Source: RGIG8745 sp964554265 (GTDB lineage Bacteria > Bacteroidota > Bacteroidia > Bacteroidales > Bacteroidaceae). Taken from it: a stretch of DNA of 38,821 nucleotides. Each line of letters begins with the position of its first letter. Positions within the stretch are counted from its first letter, which is position 1. Shown in pieces: positions 31,289-38,821 of this stretch. The stretch is taken from positions 1-38,821 of the forward strand of contig CAZKOB010000018.1 of the NCBI GenBank assembly GCA_964554265.1, given 5' to 3'. The notes beneath the pieces are model-generated. The model was not told where the DNA came from, ran no database searches, and saw nothing but the letters and a program-made list of their open reading frames with translations. The position numbers were made by a program, and so were the translations under genes.

Positions 31289-33916
31289 ATGAAAAATATA
31301 CGGTTATTGCCCTTGTTTATCATGTTTCTGGCTTTCGCGTCAGGAGTTCATGCTCAGGATGTTCATGAGAAGCCTGTAATGGTTTACGGACAAACAAGGA
31401 GTATCGAAATTGGCGGTATAAGGGTTGAAGGTGTGAAGAATTATGAGGACTATATACTCATAGGTCTGTCGGGACTTTCTGTGGGTCAGGAAATAATGCT
31501 TCCCGGTAATGAGATTACAGATGCAGTCAAGCGTTATTGGAAACATGGCCTTTTTTCCAATGTGAGGATAGAGGCCGACAGTATTGTTGACGATAAAGTG
31601 TATCTCAATATCATTCTTTCCATGCGTCCGAGAGTTTCCGAAATCAATATTGAAGGGGTGAAAAAAAGTGAGAAAGAAGATTTGGAACAGAAGATAGGGA
31701 TTATCAAGGGCAACCAGATAACTCCTAATATGGTGGACAAGGCGAAAATCATAATAAAGAAATATTTTGATGAGAAAGGCTTCAAGAATGCGGAAGTAGA
31801 TATTGTACAGCGTGATGATGCAACAAAGGAAGACCAGATGATTGTTGATGTGATTGTCAATAAGAACGAAAAAGTAAAGGTCAACAAGATATATATAACC
31901 GGTAATGAACATATTGCAAGAAAAAAGTTTTCCGGAAACTTCTTTTCCGGCGGTTTGTTGAAGAAAACGAACGAGAAAGGTTTCAAGAGTTTATTCAAAT
32001 CCAAGAAGTTCATATTGGAAAAATATGAAGAGGACAAGGAGCGGGTTATTGATAAATACAATGAACTTGGTTTTCGTGATGCACAGATTGCATCAGACAG
32101 TATCGTTGATTTAGGTAACAATCTTGTGGATGTCTACATCGATATAGATGAGGGGCAGAGATATTATGTGCGTAATATCAACTGGGTAGGAAATACCATA
32201 TATAACACAGACGCTCTCAATAGCGTTTTGAGAATGAATAAAGGAGATGTTTACAATCAGAAGCATATAAGAGAACGTCTTAATGAGGATGATGATGCGG
32301 TGGGTAATTACTACTATAACAAAGGTTATGTTTTCAATGACGTAACCCCTGTAGAAGTGGATGTTGACGGTGACTCGATAGATCTTGAAATCAGAATCCG
32401 CGAAGGTATACAGGCTTCAATCAACAAAATAAAAATTTATGGAAATACGCGTGTCTATGAAGATGTCATACGTCGTGAACTGAAGCTGAAGCCGGGAGAC
32501 CTTTTCAATATGGATGCATTTAAGATGACTTATCAAGAGATAGGTCAGATGGGACACTTTGATCCTGAACAGATAGACTTTAAGCCTGTGCCGGATCCGG
32601 ACAACGGAACAGTGGATTTGAATCTTGGTCTTACTCCGAAGGCAAGCGATCAGGTTGAGTTCTCATTGGGTTGGGGACAGACAGGTGTCATCGGAAAGAT
32701 AGGACTGAAGTTTACAAACTTCTCTATGCGCAACTTGTTTGGGAAAAACGGCAACCGCCGTGGCATTCTGCCACAGGGAGACGGACAGGAACTTGAAATA
32801 AGCGGTTCGACTAATGGTGATTACTACCAATCGTATAGCATTTCATTTTTTGACCCGTGGTTTGGCGGCAAGCGTCCTAACTCCTTCTCCATGTCTGCGT
32901 TCTATTCAAGATATACGGATATAAACAGCAATTACTACAACAGCTCTTACTACAACAGTACGATGAGTATGCTTTATGGTTATGGTAACTACAATAACAG
33001 CTATTATAACAACTATTCGTCATACTATGATCCGGACAAGTATATGCAGCTCTTCGGATTTTCAGTTGGTTGGGGCAAGCGTCTGAACTGGCCGGACAAC
33101 AAATTCAGTTTGTCTGCACAATTGGCATATACCAGATATATGCTCAAAGACTGGGAATACTTCCTTATTACGGATGGTAATTGTAATAACATAAACTTGA
33201 CTCTTACATTGTCTCGCATTTCGATAGACAATCAAATATTCCCACGCAGAGGTTCTCAAATATCACTTTCCGTAAGTGCGACTCCGCCGTACTCGCTTTT
33301 TGACAATATTGACTACAAGAACCTTGCCACAAGTTATCAGGATGCAAGCTATATGACGGACCTTCAGAAGAAATACCGTTGGATTGAGTATCACAAATGG
33401 AAATTCAACTCCAAGTTCTACACACCGCTTTCTGGGTCTAACAAGTGTTTTGTATTAATGACGCGTTTCGACTGTGGTTTCCTCGGGCATTACAACAAAT
33501 ACAAGAAGTCACCGTTTGAAACTTTCTATATGGGTGGAGACGGAATGTCAGGATATTCTTCAAGCTATTATTCAGAAACCATCGGATTGAGAGGATATGA
33601 CAATGGTGCATTGACTCCGGGTTATCAGTATGGTTATGCATATTCACGTATGGCACTTGAACTTCGTTATCCGCTTATGTTACAAGGTTCTACGAATATA
33701 TATGCTCTTGCATTCCTTGAAGGCGGTAATGCATGGACAGAGGTGAAAGACTTCAATCCGTTCGATATGAAGCGTTCGGCCGGTTTCGGTGTGCGCTTGT
33801 TCCTCCCAATGGTCGGAATGATGGGAATTGACTGGGCTTACGGTTTTGACAAGATAAACGGAGTAAAGTCATACAGTGGAAGCCAGTTCCATTTCATTCT
33901 CGGACAGGAATTTTAG
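31289..33916 (+). CDS. bamA: Outer-membrane protein assembly factor BamA
   Basis: The Omp85-family core of the BAM machine, which folds beta-barrel proteins into the outer membrane. The 875-residue precursor has a signal peptide (1-22, ending VHAQ), five POTRA-like repeats (about 30-440; for example VKVNKIYITGNEHI and INKIKIYGNTRVYEDVIRRELKL), then a 16-strand barrel domain (about 450-875) ending in the typical FHFILGQEF final strand. One loop (about 544-590) is extraordinarily rich in Tyr, Asn and Ser, with NYYNSSYYNST-type repeats, and is probably extracellular. It is flanked by uppS and two OmpH/Skp genes, the classical envelope biogenesis order. Length is somewhat greater than proteobacterial BamA, as usual in Bacteroidota. 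Confidence 0.97.
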   Translation: MKNIRLLPLFIMFLAFASGVHAQDVHEKPVMVYGQTRSIEIGGIRVEGVKNYEDYILIGLSGLSVGQEIMLPGNEITDAVKRYWKHGLFSNVRIEADSIVDDKVYLNIILSMRPRVSEINIEGVKKSEKEDLEQKIGIIKGNQITPNMVDKAKIIIKKYFDEKGFKNAEVDIVQRDDATKEDQMIVDVIVNKNEKVKVNKIYITGNEHIARKKFSGNFFSGGLLKKTNEKGFKSLFKSKKFILEKYEEDKERVIDKYNELGFRDAQIASDSIVDLGNNLVDVYIDIDEGQRYYVRNINWVGNTIYNTDALNSVLRMNKGDVYNQKHIRERLNEDDDAVGNYYYNKGYVFNDVTPVEVDVDGDSIDLEIRIREGIQASINKIKIYGNTRVYEDVIRRELKLKPGDLFNMDAFKMTYQEIGQMGHFDPEQIDFKPVPDPDNGTVDLNLGLTPKASDQVEFSLGWGQTGVIGKIGLKFTNFSMRNLFGKNGNRRGILPQGDGQELEISGSTNGDYYQSYSISFFDPWFGGKRPNSFSMSAFYSRYTDINSNYYNSSYYNSTMSMLYGYGNYNNSYYNNYSSYYDPDKYMQLFGFSVGWGKRLNWPDNKFSLSAQLAYTRYMLKDWEYFLITDGNCNNINLTLTLSRISIDNQIFPRRGSQISLSVSATPPYSLFDNIDYKNLATSYQDASYMTDLQKKYRWIEYHKWKFNSKFYTPLSGSNKCFVLMTRFDCGFLGHYNKYKKSPFETFYMGGDGMSGYSSSYYSETIGLRGYDNGALTPGYQYGYAYSRMALELRYPLMLQGSTNIYALAFLEGGNAWTEVKDFNPFDMKRSAGFGVRLFLPMVGMMGIDWAYGFDKINGVKSYSGSQFHFILGQEF

Positions 33917-34040
33917 CCTGTATGGCGCGGACATGGGGCATGGATTCGTTTGACAAAACAAAAATTAACTGCATTCGGAAAACCAACGGACTGTATGAAT
34001 AGTTAACATAAATGATTTGTAACACTAAAAACAAGAAAAT

Positions 34041-34556
34041 ATGAAACGTATCCTTTTTATGCTGTTTTTTGCAGTAATTTCATTTGCAGCCGCAAATGCA
34101 CAGAAATTTGCATTGGTGGACATGGAATATATTCTTAAGAATGTGCCGGCTTATGAGCGTGCCAATGAACAGTTGAACCAGATGTCCAAGAAATGGGAAG
34201 GCGAAGTGGAAGCTATACTTCAGGAAGTGGAAACGATGTATAAGAAATATCAGTCAGAAATTGTATTCTTGTCGGAAGCTCAGAAGTCTAAGACAGAAGA
34301 GTCTATAATGGCGAAGGAGAAGGCGGCAAGCGACCTTAAAAAGAAATATTTCGGCAATGACGGTGAATTGTTCAAGAAGCGTCAGAGCCTTATGGCTCCT
34401 ATTCAGGATGAAATATACAATGCTGTCAAGGATATATGCGACCAAAGAGGATACCAGCTCGTGCTTGACCGTGCCTCTGGTGGCAGCATCATATATGCGT
34501 CGCCTAAGATAGACATCAGTGATGAGGTGCTTCAGAAGCTAGGATATGCGAACTGA
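34041..34556 (+). CDS. OmpH/Skp family periplasmic chaperone (first of two)
   Basis: A 171-residue exported protein: signal peptide 1-20 (ends ANAQ), then FALVDMEYILKNVPAYERAN, the conserved first strand of OmpH/Skp, and two long charged helices (about 45-130) forming the tentacle-like coiled coil, with a C-terminal strand segment (GYQLVLDRASGGSIIYAS). Skp-type trimers hold unfolded outer-membrane proteins in the periplasm and pass them to BamA, whose gene ends 124 bases upstream. The 124-base gap has no terminator, so co-transcription with bamA is likely. Confidence 0.93.
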   Translation: MKRILFMLFFAVISFAAANAQKFALVDMEYILKNVPAYERANEQLNQMSKKWEGEVEAILQEVETMYKKYQSEIVFLSEAQKSKTEESIMAKEKAASDLKKKYFGNDGELFKKRQSLMAPIQDEIYNAVKDICDQRGYQLVLDRASGGSIIYASPKIDISDEVLQKLGYAN

Positions 34557-34600
34557 GAAGTTTCTTGGCATAACATTTAAGGTAATTCATGAAAAATGTG

Positions 34601-34608
34601 TAAGTTTG
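34601..34608 (+). promoter_or_regulatory. Putative -7 element (TAAGTTTG) of the second OmpH gene
   Basis: TAAGTTTG fits TAnnTTTG about 55 bases before the ATG at 34664. A weak -33 (TTTAAG) lies 19 bases upstream. It suggests extra transcription of the second paralogue beyond the bamA transcript. Confidence 0.55.
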
Positions 34609-34663
34609 CACTTGCTCTTTGATAATTTAATCTCAGAAATTTAAAACTAAAAAAATAATAGAA

Positions 34664-35161
34664 ATGAAAAAAATTATTTTGATGGCTCTTTTGGCATTGC
34701 CTATGAGCCTGTTCGCACAAAAGTTTGCACATGTAAACTCTGCTACAATCATTCAGGCGATGCCTGAATATACCACTGCACAGAATGAGCTTCAGACTCT
34801 CAGTAAGCAGTATGAGGATGAACTCAAACGCATGCAGGACGAGCTTCAGACAAAGAGCGAGGATTTTGACAAGAATCAGGCTACAATGCCGGATGCGGTG
34901 AAAGAGCGTCGCCAGCAGGAACTTCAGGATTTGTATCAGCGTATGCAGCAGTACTATCAGACGAGCCAGCAGGAAGTGCAGCAGGCACAGCAGAAGAAAA
35001 TGGGAGAAATCAGCGATAAGGTTACAAAAGCAATCAAGGAAGTGGGTGTAGCCGGAGGCTATGTCTATATAATGGACATTACGTCCGGTATACCTTACAT
35101 CAGTGAGACTCTCAGTACAGATGTCACTTCTCAGGTGAAAGCCAAGCTTGGACTCAAATAA
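34664..35161 (+). CDS. OmpH/Skp family periplasmic chaperone (second of two)
   Basis: A 165-residue paralogue of the preceding gene: signal peptide 1-19 (ends LFAQ), the conserved KFAHVNSATIIQAMPEYTTAQNEL strand and a long Gln/Glu/Lys-rich coiled coil (about 45-125, with QQYYQTSQQEVQQAQQKK), then GYVYIMDITSGIPYIS. Tandem OmpH genes behind bamA are usual in Bacteroidota. The helices are much more Gln-rich than in the first copy, suggesting separate clients or mixed trimers, which is an inference. It has its own TAAGTTTG motif and ends before a strong terminator. Confidence 0.93.
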   Translation: MKKIILMALLALPMSLFAQKFAHVNSATIIQAMPEYTTAQNELQTLSKQYEDELKRMQDELQTKSEDFDKNQATMPDAVKERRQQELQDLYQRMQQYYQTSQQEVQQAQQKKMGEISDKVTKAIKEVGVAGGYVYIMDITSGIPYISETLSTDVTSQVKAKLGLK

Positions 35162-35240
35162 GTTTAAGACAGAACGAGAAAGGGGTGTTTTTTTCAGCTT
35201 CCGGTATTTCTCATATTATTAAATGGAATTGATGTAATAT

Positions 35241-35298
35241 ATTGCGCAAATCCACACAAATGATTTTTTTCATTTGATGGATTTGCGCAATTTTTTTT
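35241..35298 (+). terminator. Strong intrinsic terminator after the second OmpH gene
   Basis: ATTGCGCAAATCCA (35241-35254) pairs perfectly with TGGATTTGCGCAAT (35278-35291), extended inside by CAAATGA/TCATTTG, and is followed by a run of T. It closes the envelope cluster about 80 bases past the stop. The rest of the 310-base gap up to miaB holds only the miaB promoter motif. Confidence 0.9.
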
Positions 35299-35434
35299 CT
35301 TTGTCGGGAATTTATTCCATAAATATCCAAACCTGTAATCATCCCCCCTTGCTTCCAATGGGAATGCTTTCTTCCGGAATGTCAAGGATAAAATTAAAAA
35401 AACAGCTTCTTAGTGGAATCTCATATATTTCATC

Positions 35435-35442
35435 TAAATTTG
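35435..35442 (+). promoter_or_regulatory. Putative -7 element (TAAATTTG) of miaB
   Basis: TAAATTTG fits TAnnTTTG 29 bases before the ATG at 35472. It rules out the longer upstream reading frame, which would start before the promoter and cross the terminator. Confidence 0.6.
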
Positions 35443-35471
35443 CACATCGAAACCATTCGAATATTCTCTTG

Positions 35472-36776
35472 ATGAAAAAACTTTTTATAGAAACTTACGG
35501 TTGCCAGATGAATGTGGCAGACAGTGAAGTCATAGCATCTGTTATGAAAATGGCAGGATATGATACGTGCCGGAATATTGAAGATGCAGATGCCATATTA
35601 CTCAACACATGTTCTGTGCGCGACAATGCAGAACAGAAAATCCTTAACCGACTTGAAACTCTCAACTCACTTAGAAAGAAAGGACGCAAGCTTATCATTG
35701 GTGTGGTCGGATGCATGGCTGAGAGAGTAAAGGAAGAACTTATAGAAGTACATCATGCCGATCTCGTGGCAGGACCTGATGCCTATCTCACCCTTCCGGA
35801 ACTTTTCGCCTCTGTGGAAGTGGGAGAAAAAGCACTGAATGTAGCTCTTTCGGCCACGGAAACTTATCGTGACATCATTCCTGAACGAGTATGCGGAAGC
35901 CACATTTCAGGATTTGTAAGTATCATGCGCGGATGCAACAATTTCTGTCACTACTGCATCGTTCCTTATACAAGGGGAAGGGAGCGCAGCCGCGACATAG
36001 AGAGTATTCTTGCCGAGGTCAGGGATCTGGAACAACGAGGATACAAGGAAGTTACCTTGCTCGGACAGAATGTCAATTCATACCGATTCGGGAATATAAG
36101 TTTTCCTGATCTTCTGCAGCGTGTTTCGGAGGCTGTTCCGGATATGCGGGTGCGCTTTACCACCTCACATCCTAAAGACATGAGTGACGAAACTCTGCAT
36201 GTCATAGCCGAATGCAAGAATGTGTGCCGACACATCCATTTGCCTGTTCAGAGTGGCAGCGACCGCATACTTAAGCTCATGAACAGAAAATACACTCGTC
36301 AATGGTATATGGAACGTGTAAATGCTATACGGCGTATTGTTCCCGACTGTGGGCTGACCACTGATATTTTCGTCGGTTATCATTCCGAAACGGAGGAAGA
36401 CCATCAGATGTCGCTTTCGCTTATGAGAGAATGTGGCTATGATTCTGCTTTCATGTTCAAATATTCAGAACGTCCGGGGACATACGCTTCCAAACATCTG
36501 CCTGACAATGTACCGGAAGAGACGAAAATCCGTCGTCTCAATGAAATGATCGCATTACAGAATGAACTGTCGGCAGAAAGCTACAGACGTGATATAGGAC
36601 GTACCTTTGAAATTCTTGTTGAAGGAGTAAGCAAACGCTCACGCGAACAGTTGTTCGGACGTACAGAGCAAAATAAGGTTGTCGTGTTCGACAGAGGAAA
36701 CCATCATATAGGAGATTTCGTCAACGTAAAAATAACGGAAGCAAGTTCTGCCACTCTCAAAGGATTTGAAATATAA
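35472..36776 (+). CDS. miaB: tRNA-2-methylthio-N6-dimethylallyladenosine synthase MiaB
   Basis: A radical-SAM methylthiotransferase that adds a methylthio group to i6A37 in tRNAs reading UNN codons. The 434-residue protein has the N-terminal MTTase domain with three cysteines for the auxiliary [4Fe-4S] cluster (Cys11, Cys47 in LLNTCSVRD, Cys81 in GVVGCMAE), the radical-SAM motif CNNFCHYC with Cys155, Cys159 and Cys162, and a C-terminal TRAM domain (about 370-434, GRTFEILVEGVSKRS). The frame is open upstream to 35274, but that stretch contains the previous terminator and the TAAATTTG promoter, so 35472 is the likely start even though some relatives carry a short extra N-terminal extension. A clear terminator follows. 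Confidence 0.97.
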   Translation: MKKLFIETYGCQMNVADSEVIASVMKMAGYDTCRNIEDADAILLNTCSVRDNAEQKILNRLETLNSLRKKGRKLIIGVVGCMAERVKEELIEVHHADLVAGPDAYLTLPELFASVEVGEKALNVALSATETYRDIIPERVCGSHISGFVSIMRGCNNFCHYCIVPYTRGRERSRDIESILAEVRDLEQRGYKEVTLLGQNVNSYRFGNISFPDLLQRVSEAVPDMRVRFTTSHPKDMSDETLHVIAECKNVCRHIHLPVQSGSDRILKLMNRKYTRQWYMERVNAIRRIVPDCGLTTDIFVGYHSETEEDHQMSLSLMRECGYDSAFMFKYSERPGTYASKHLPDNVPEETKIRRLNEMIALQNELSAESYRRDIGRTFEILVEGVSKRSREQLFGRTEQNKVVVFDRGNHHIGDFVNVKITEASSATLKGFEI

Positions 36777-36809
36777 CCCATGTGAGTTCAATTGTTCCTC
36801 CCAAAAGAC

Positions 36810-36858
36810 AGGCTGTGCGTCATTTGTTCTTTGGACATTGATGCACAGCCTTTTTTTT
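36810..36858 (+). terminator. Intrinsic terminator of miaB
   Basis: AGGCTGTGCGTCA pairs with TGATGCACAGCCT (one mismatch) around a 16-base loop, followed by eight T. It lies 33 bases past the stop. Confidence 0.9.
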
Positions 36859-36943
36859 GAAAATAAGCAGTATACAACGATTATATCCATAAGTATATCC
36901 TTTTCTTTTTCTTGAATATTCAAGTCTTATTATATTTATATTT

Positions 36944-36983
36944 TACGCGAGTCCGGTTTAAGAAAGTATCTTGCAAGTTTTTT
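36944..36983 (+). repeat. Shortened terminal-repeat arm at the left edge of copy E
   Basis: TACGCGAGTCCGGTTTAAGAAAG then CTTGCAAGTTTTTTTG matches the 55-bp arms of copy D with about 17 bases missing in the middle. It sits in the same place relative to the element as the right arm of copy D. Confidence 0.75.
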
Positions 36984-36985
36984 TG

Positions 36986-37790
36986 TTGATGTATCCACAG
37001 ACTACTCTTGTGAATACAACCACAAGAATTACAAGACGAGTCTGTGAATACACCGGCAAAAGCAATTGTCTTTCTCAGAGACTTTTCTTCTTTCTTTTTG
37101 ACACTAAGCCCATCTGTTGCGGACGGACTCTTATTAACATAATTAATATTCGTTTTCATTTTATCTGTTGCCGAATTTTTGAGGATTTGCTGATAAGCTA
37201 TTGATAATCAATAAAATACTATTTCAGTGAAACGATGCAGTTTTAGGTGCAAGAAGTACAGGTTGTGACAAAAATAGGAAATACTGATAATCAGCAAGTT
37301 ATAAAAATATTTGTCCAAGACACTTGTTTTCCGCCACCGGAATCCGTCTTTGTTTTTCGTGGCATTGAAAAATCGAATTTTATATTTTTAAGAATTGATT
37401 TTGTGCAACATCCAAATTCAGCCCGAAAAACGGACATTCTCGAACTCGTTCACCTTGAAAATCAATTTCGTTCACCTTGAAAAATTTTTTACAAGGCACT
37501 TTAAAACCATTTTCAAGGTGAACGAAATTTATTTTCAGCGTACTCTTTTTTCAGGCGAAGCACACGCAAATGTAAATAAATGTATCTTTTCAGAGCGTAA
37601 ATTTTATTATTTTTACACTTGAAGTTCAAGGCCTGAAAATGGCCTCAGAATCGCGCAAATGGAACTTTGGTCGGGTTCGGCCAATTTTACGCGATTCTCG
37701 GAACCTTGAATTTTAACATTTCAGATTATCAGAAAAAGACCGTAATTTATGACAAACTGATAGGGTGAAGGTGGGATGACCAAGCCGGTT
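36986..37790 (+). repeat. Long structured intergenic repeat element, copy E
   Basis: A near-complete copy in plus orientation between miaB and the sulfoxide reductase gene. In order: terminal hairpin with GTATCCACAGACT (36991) and AGTCTGTGAATAC (ends 37051) arms extended by CTCTTGT/ACAAGA; polypyrimidine tract and TTGACACTAAGCCCATCTGTTGCGGACGGA region; TTATTAACATAATTAATATTC; GTTTTCCGCCACCGGAATCC; the core with three CTTGAAAA/TTTTCAAG units (37449-37530); and the AATCGCG nested hairpin (about 37628-37715). The tail fades near 37790. Core 37441-37558 differs from copy B at one base in 118. The 1.4 kb gap from miaB to 38195 holds this element, the arm at its left, the hairpin element at 37886 and no supported gene. 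Confidence 0.9.
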
Positions 37791-37885
37791 TATGAGGACG
37801 TCAGCCTTGTTGCAGCGGACTGATAAATAAGATACATGTCTGCACCTGACCGTGTCACTTAAAAAACAACAGAAATATAATTATC

Positions 37886-38038
37886 TACGCAAGTCCTGTT
37901 TTTAAGAAAGTCCTGTAAGAAGTTGGAAATCCTGCAAGTTTTTTTGTACATTTGTAGCTAATGTTCAAACACATACCCAAAAGAGGCAAGCAATGATTAC
38001 CAACTTTCTACGGGACTTCCTTAAACCAAGCTCGCGTA
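37886..38038. repeat. 153-bp hairpin element with the same arms as copy D (MITE-like)
   Basis: The first 53 and last 52 bases are imperfect inverted repeats (TACGCAAG against CTCGCGTA at the tips; AAGAAAGTCCTGTA and GAAGTTGG blocks inside) that resemble the 55-bp arms around copy D. Only about 48 bases separate them. It therefore looks like a small non-autonomous element with terminal inverted repeats, lying downstream of copy E. Confidence 0.8.
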
Positions 38039-38194
38039 GTTTCTGAAAGAAGTCACTCTAAAAAACAAGAAGTACACCTCCCGAAGTTTCTATCAGGCTT
38101 TTGGATTCGGCTCTAAAATTCTGAAAGGCGGCAATATGTTGTTTCCTCAAACTTCGGTATTCTACAAATTCAAGTCATAAAAACAGCAAAATCG

Positions 38195-38686
38195 ATGGAA
38201 CCCATATTTAAGCTAAGTGCAACTGACAAAAAAGGAAAATATGAAGAATTTATTCCCGGATTTTCGGCTTTGATAGAGAACGAAACAGATATGATCAGTA
38301 TCTTTGCCAATGCATCTGCCGCATTAAAAGAAGCATTTGGTTTCTTTTGGATTGGCTTTTACATTGTAAAAGGGGACGAACTCGTTCTGGGACCTTTTCA
38401 AGGCTCTGTGGCATGCTACAGGATAAAGAAAGGAAAAGGAGTATGTGGCACAGCATGGCAAGAAGGTCATACAATTGTCGTACCAGATGTAGAAGAATTT
38501 CCCGGACATATAGCATGCTGTTCGCTTTCACGTTCAGAAATTGTTGTTCCTCTCTATTCCGAATCAGGATATATTATTGCTGTTCTCGATATAGACAGCG
38601 ACCGCATAGCAGACTTTGACGATACAGACCGTGAATACATAGAAAAGATTGCGGACATGATAGCGACGGTTCTGCATAATCAATGA
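38195..38686 (+). CDS. msrC: Free methionine-(R)-sulfoxide reductase (GAF domain)
   Basis: A 163-residue single GAF-domain enzyme that reduces free methionine-(R)-sulfoxide, repairing oxidised methionine in the cytoplasm with thioredoxin. The three functional cysteine positions of the family are present: Cys74 in GPFQGSVACYRI, Cys84 in GKGVCGTAW and Cys108 in FPGHIACCS (with an extra Cys109 beside it). The FFWIGFYIV and IAVLDIDSD strands complete the family pattern, which separates it from signalling GAF domains. The whole upstream gap is occupied by repeat copy E and a hairpin element; a CCGAAGTTT/AAACTTCGG inverted repeat lies at about 38080-38158, but no TAnnTTTG box was recognised. Bases 38687-38821 show no further gene. 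Confidence 0.93.
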   Translation: MEPIFKLSATDKKGKYEEFIPGFSALIENETDMISIFANASAALKEAFGFFWIGFYIVKGDELVLGPFQGSVACYRIKKGKGVCGTAWQEGHTIVVPDVEEFPGHIACCSLSRSEIVVPLYSESGYIIAVLDIDSDRIADFDDTDREYIEKIADMIATVLHNQ

Positions 38687-38821
38687 ACCGTTGCTCCAGG
38701 AAATGTCTTTCAAGAGTCTGCATAAGATTTTATAGAGCAACTCTTTATTCTTCGTTTATCCTTCTTAAGTAAGCATTAACTGAAGTACACCTTTTAGGGG
38801 TTATAGTTGGGTAGTAATTTT

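Noticed and set aside
35274..35471. A 66-residue N-terminal extension of MiaB
   Set aside because: It would cross the upstream terminator and the TAAATTTG promoter motif, and its residues do not resemble MiaB.

Overview
The window looks like a chromosomal segment of a gut-type Bacteroidales bacterium (Bacteroidota). Supporting signs are an S46 dipeptidyl-peptidase, a BamA gene followed by two OmpH/Skp genes, Bacteroidales-only families (DUF6242-like lipoprotein, DUF6089-like barrel, DUF4890-like small protein), an Omp28/Ig-like secreted protein, and repeated TAnnTTTG (-7) promoter motifs of the Bacteroides type just upstream of refined start codons. The genus cannot be fixed from the sequence alone. 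No rRNA, tRNA, CRISPR array, transposase, integrase or phage gene was seen.

Layout. 350-5190 (minus strand): ruvB, a Wzx-like flippase and an S46 peptidase. 6162-7178: ribD (minus). 7397-9070: a SulP anion transporter, convergent with rnr (9273-11633) across a strong shared hairpin. 11868-13921: an SDR and an overlapping PAP2/Aur1-like gene, a candidate lipid-headgroup or sphingolipid pair. 14970-22073 (minus): a nitrilase-family amidase, a 1256-residue secreted Omp28-type protein directly behind lgt, and ychF. 22367-27139 (minus): a nucleoside-permease-like MFS protein, a Spy/DUF4890-like small protein, a GNAT acetyltransferase, a PfkB sugar kinase and a LOG-family protein. 28303-35161 (plus): lipoprotein, outer-membrane barrel protein, uppS, bamA and two OmpH/Skp genes, an envelope biogenesis cluster. 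35472-36776: miaB. 38195-38686: free-methionine-(R)-sulfoxide reductase.

The most unusual content is non-coding. One long, strongly structured repeat element of about 0.75-0.95 kb occurs in four near-complete copies (5325-6140, 14005-14965, 27299-28050, 36986-37790) plus a deleted remnant (51-170). In a fixed order it carries a large terminal hairpin, a conserved block with a polypyrimidine tract, an AT-rich stretch, a triple CTTGAAAA/TTTTCAAG core with perfect inverted arms, and a nested AATCGCG hairpin. Core segments of two copies 32 kb apart differ at one base in 118. One copy is bracketed by 55-bp inverted repeats that also occur as a separate 153-bp hairpin element, so the family looks mobile, but no protein in the window would move it. 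A second short-palindrome cluster lies at 24571-24672. I do not recognise either repeat as a named family.
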